The notes under the pieces are model-generated. The model was not told the origin of the DNA, searched no databases, and saw only the letters and a list, made by a program, of their open reading frames with translations. A stretch of 64,000 nt of DNA from Atopobiaceae bacterium (GTDB lineage Bacteria; Actinomycetota; Coriobacteriia; Coriobacteriales; Atopobiaceae), in NCBI GenBank assembly GCA_017545665.1, contig JAFWKQ010000021.1:62001-126000 (forward strand), written 5' to 3'. The stretch's first letter is position 1. Every line of letters begins with the position of its first letter. This document shows positions 62,656-64,000 of the stretch, piece by piece. The position numbers were made by a program, and so were the translations under genes.

Positions 62656-64000
62656 GCGCGTTCGCGTCACCGAAGGAGAAGGCCGACTCCGCGCTGCTCT
62701 CCATGTCGCCGCCGCGCGACTACGAGACCTGGAAGAACATCGGCATCAGCTACAAGGCAGCGGGTGGCGACCTCGACACGTTCTTGGGTTGGTCTGGTTC
62801 CGACCCCGACAACTACGACGAGGCGCAGGCGCGCAGGCTGTTCGAGCATGTGAACGAGGATGGCCGAATCACGGCGGGCACGCTGTTCTGGCACGCCTAC
62901 CGCAACGGATGGGAGGGCGGCTTCTGCGGCGATGACGACGGCTGGAAGCCTAAGAAGACGGACGACGCCCCCAAGCCCCTCGACCTCGAGCCTGTGCAGC
63001 AGGCCATTGCCCAGATCGAGGCGCTGTTCGAGCCAGGCGAGTACGTGAATGTCTCGGTCAAGGCGAAGTGGAGCGACAAGACACACAAATGGCAGCCTGC
63101 CGATGGCGGCGTCTGCTACGAGCGAGACGAGCTCATCGAGAAGCTGCAGGACGAGGACTTCGGCGGCGTGCTCAGCGGGTACGACCCCGAGGCAGGCGTG
63201 TGGGTTTGCCAGAACCCGACGAACGGAGAGGGCCGCGGCAAGGATCGCACGGCGCGGTGGCGTCACGCCCTCGTCGAGAGCGACGACATCCCGGTTGCAG
63301 ACCAGATCCGCATAATGCGGGAGCTCGACTTGCCCATCACCACGCTCACCATGAGCGGTGGCAAGTCGGTGCACGCGCTGGTCCGCATCGATGCCGATGG
63401 TCCCAACCACTACGAGGAGCGCGTCCAGCTGCTCCACGAGCTGTGCAACGAGGCCGGGCTCAAAGTCGACCCTGCCAACAAGGACAGCAGTCGTCTCTCG
63501 CGGCTTGCAGGAATACGTCGCCGTGACCAGCGGCAGACACTTCTCTATACCAACATCGGCGCAAAGGACTTTCACGTCTGGGCCGAAACGCACCGGCACA
63601 AGCCCGAGGAGGACGAGGGCGAACAGGATGCGGCCCAGAAGTTCGAAGCGTTGTTCAGGCCGATGCCCGCAGAGAGGCAGGAGCTGCCGCCCGTGCTCAT
63701 CCAGAACACCTTCCGCAAGCAGGCCATCATGCTCATCGGAGCGGCACCCAAGGTCGGAAAGACCTTCCTCGCGGCGCAGATGACGGTCGGTTTCGCGACG
63801 GGAACGAGCGTGCTGGGCTTCGAGCTCGCCAAGTGCGAGCACATCCTGCTCGTCAACAGCGAGATGAGCCAGGCGGAGTACGTCAACCGCGTAATCGACG
63901 CATCTCTTGGCGAGGAGACCGCGGCCGAGGTGGCCAAACACGTGCGGATCGCGCACACCGACGACAACCCCGAGCTGACGGTGAAGGAAATCGCCGAGAT
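62652..64000 (+). CDS. Phage/ICE-type primase-helicase (PriCT and RepA-like ATPase), partial
   Basis: The frame is open from ATG 62652 to the right edge (449 codons). Residues 20-85 resemble the PriCT-2 domain (DYETWKNIGISYKAAGGDLD and TAGTLFWHAYRNGW). The middle part has SGGKSVHALVRIDADGP and DSSRLSRLAGIRRR as in archaeo-eukaryotic-type primase segments. Residues from about 345 form a RecA-like ATPase with Walker A LIGAAPKVGKTFLAAQM and ILLVNSEMSQAEY. It probably starts replication of the excised element. Confidence 0.85.
   Translation, partial: MSAFASPKEKADSALLSMSPPRDYETWKNIGISYKAAGGDLDTFLGWSGSDPDNYDEAQARRLFEHVNEDGRITAGTLFWHAYRNGWEGGFCGDDDGWKPKKTDDAPKPLDLEPVQQAIAQIEALFEPGEYVNVSVKAKWSDKTHKWQPADGGVCYERDELIEKLQDEDFGGVLSGYDPEAGVWVCQNPTNGEGRGKDRTARWRHALVESDDIPVADQIRIMRELDLPITTLTMSGGKSVHALVRIDADGPNHYEERVQLLHELCNEAGLKVDPANKDSSRLSRLAGIRRRDQRQTLLYTNIGAKDFHVWAETHRHKPEEDEGEQDAAQKFEALFRPMPAERQELPPVLIQNTFRKQAIMLIGAAPKVGKTFLAAQMTVGFATGTSVLGFELAKCEHILLVNSEMSQAEYVNRVIDASLGEETAAEVAKHVRIAHTDDNPELTVKEIAE

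Larger units (their letters stand above)
58984..64000. mobile_element. Left part of an integrative element (prophage or ICE/satellite)
   Basis: The segment starts at a tRNA-Gly 3' fragment, is followed by a tyrosine integrase, a divergent repressor/operator region, an excisionase-like HTH protein and a primase-helicase, and runs off the right edge. No structural phage or conjugation gene is visible, so the type of element cannot be decided. Confidence 0.85.

Overview
The window is 64 kb of a moderately GC-rich chromosome around the replication origin. The gene order recF, DUF721/DciA, gyrB, gyrA on one side and rpmH, rnpA, yidD, yidC, jag, rsmG, parA, parB on the other, a tandem WYL (PafBC-like) pair, clostridial hydrophobic W (ChW) repeats on a secreted protease, a VaFE/Cna-B surface adhesin and an AbiEi/Vsr-like protein point to Actinomycetota, most likely class Coriobacteriia (Olsenella/Atopobium/Collinsella-like). 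This placement is inference from protein style; no rRNA lies in the window.

Layout. 1-2.3 kb: 3' part missing of an EAL-type c-di-GMP phosphodiesterase. 2.8-7.3 kb: large secreted subtilase. 7.5 kb: tRNA-Lys. 7.8-14.7 kb (minus): Nudix hydrolase, purD, purA, dnaB, and the rpsF-ssb-rpsR-rplI operon. 15-22 kb: DUF4013-like membrane protein, two tRNA-Ser, zinc-ribbon membrane protein, typA, a membrane-anchored RHH-like protein, tRNA-Ala and tRNA-Ile. 22-24.8 kb: bifunctional-nuclease-domain protein and an AbiEi/Vsr-like gene boxed in by two repeat arrays. 24.9-36.2 kb (minus): gyrA, gyrB, dciA-like, recF, dnaN, dnaA and a HATPase-wHTH protein. 36.2-36.6 kb: AT-rich gap, the point where gene direction switches and the best oriC candidate. 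36.6-42 kb (plus): rpmH to parB, with two perfect parS sites. 42.6-49.6 kb: rlmN, ddl, a DnaQ-DinG fusion, pafBC-like pair. 49.9-58.7 kb: an M28-like membrane peptidase interrupted by about 1000 acidic residues, convergent with a large pilin-like adhesin. From 58.98 kb to the right edge: the left part of an integrative element (att site made of a tRNA-Gly 3' half, tyrosine integrase, an unknown zinc-finger protein, divergent repressor/operator, excisionase-like HTH, small ORF, primase-helicase).

The most unusual content is non-coding. Three loci carry convergent arrays of an 11-bp core (AAAGTCTGTAG) repeated at exactly 21 bp, four to seven copies facing four or five inverted copies across a spacer; two of them flank the AbiEi/Vsr-like gene. 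Two other loci, upstream of dnaA and downstream of parB, carry a GC-rich motif repeated at about 31-32 bp, again in opposing orientations. A 71-bp tandem repeat sits before parA, and two families of short palindromes (TATACCTGGTATA type and GGGGACAG type) are scattered at gene ends. The periods of 21 and about 31.5 bp equal two and three helical turns, suggesting one-sided protein binding.

A second theme is the origin. DnaA has T and A in place of the D and second-position T of the usual GGRDHTTV signature, no TTATCCACA box is seen near dnaA, but the AT-rich oriC candidate holds a cluster of related TTYTCRACG-like 9-mers, one of which also abuts the dnaA -10 element. Together these suggest an altered DnaA box. 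All functional names come from reading the translated sequence; no database search was possible.
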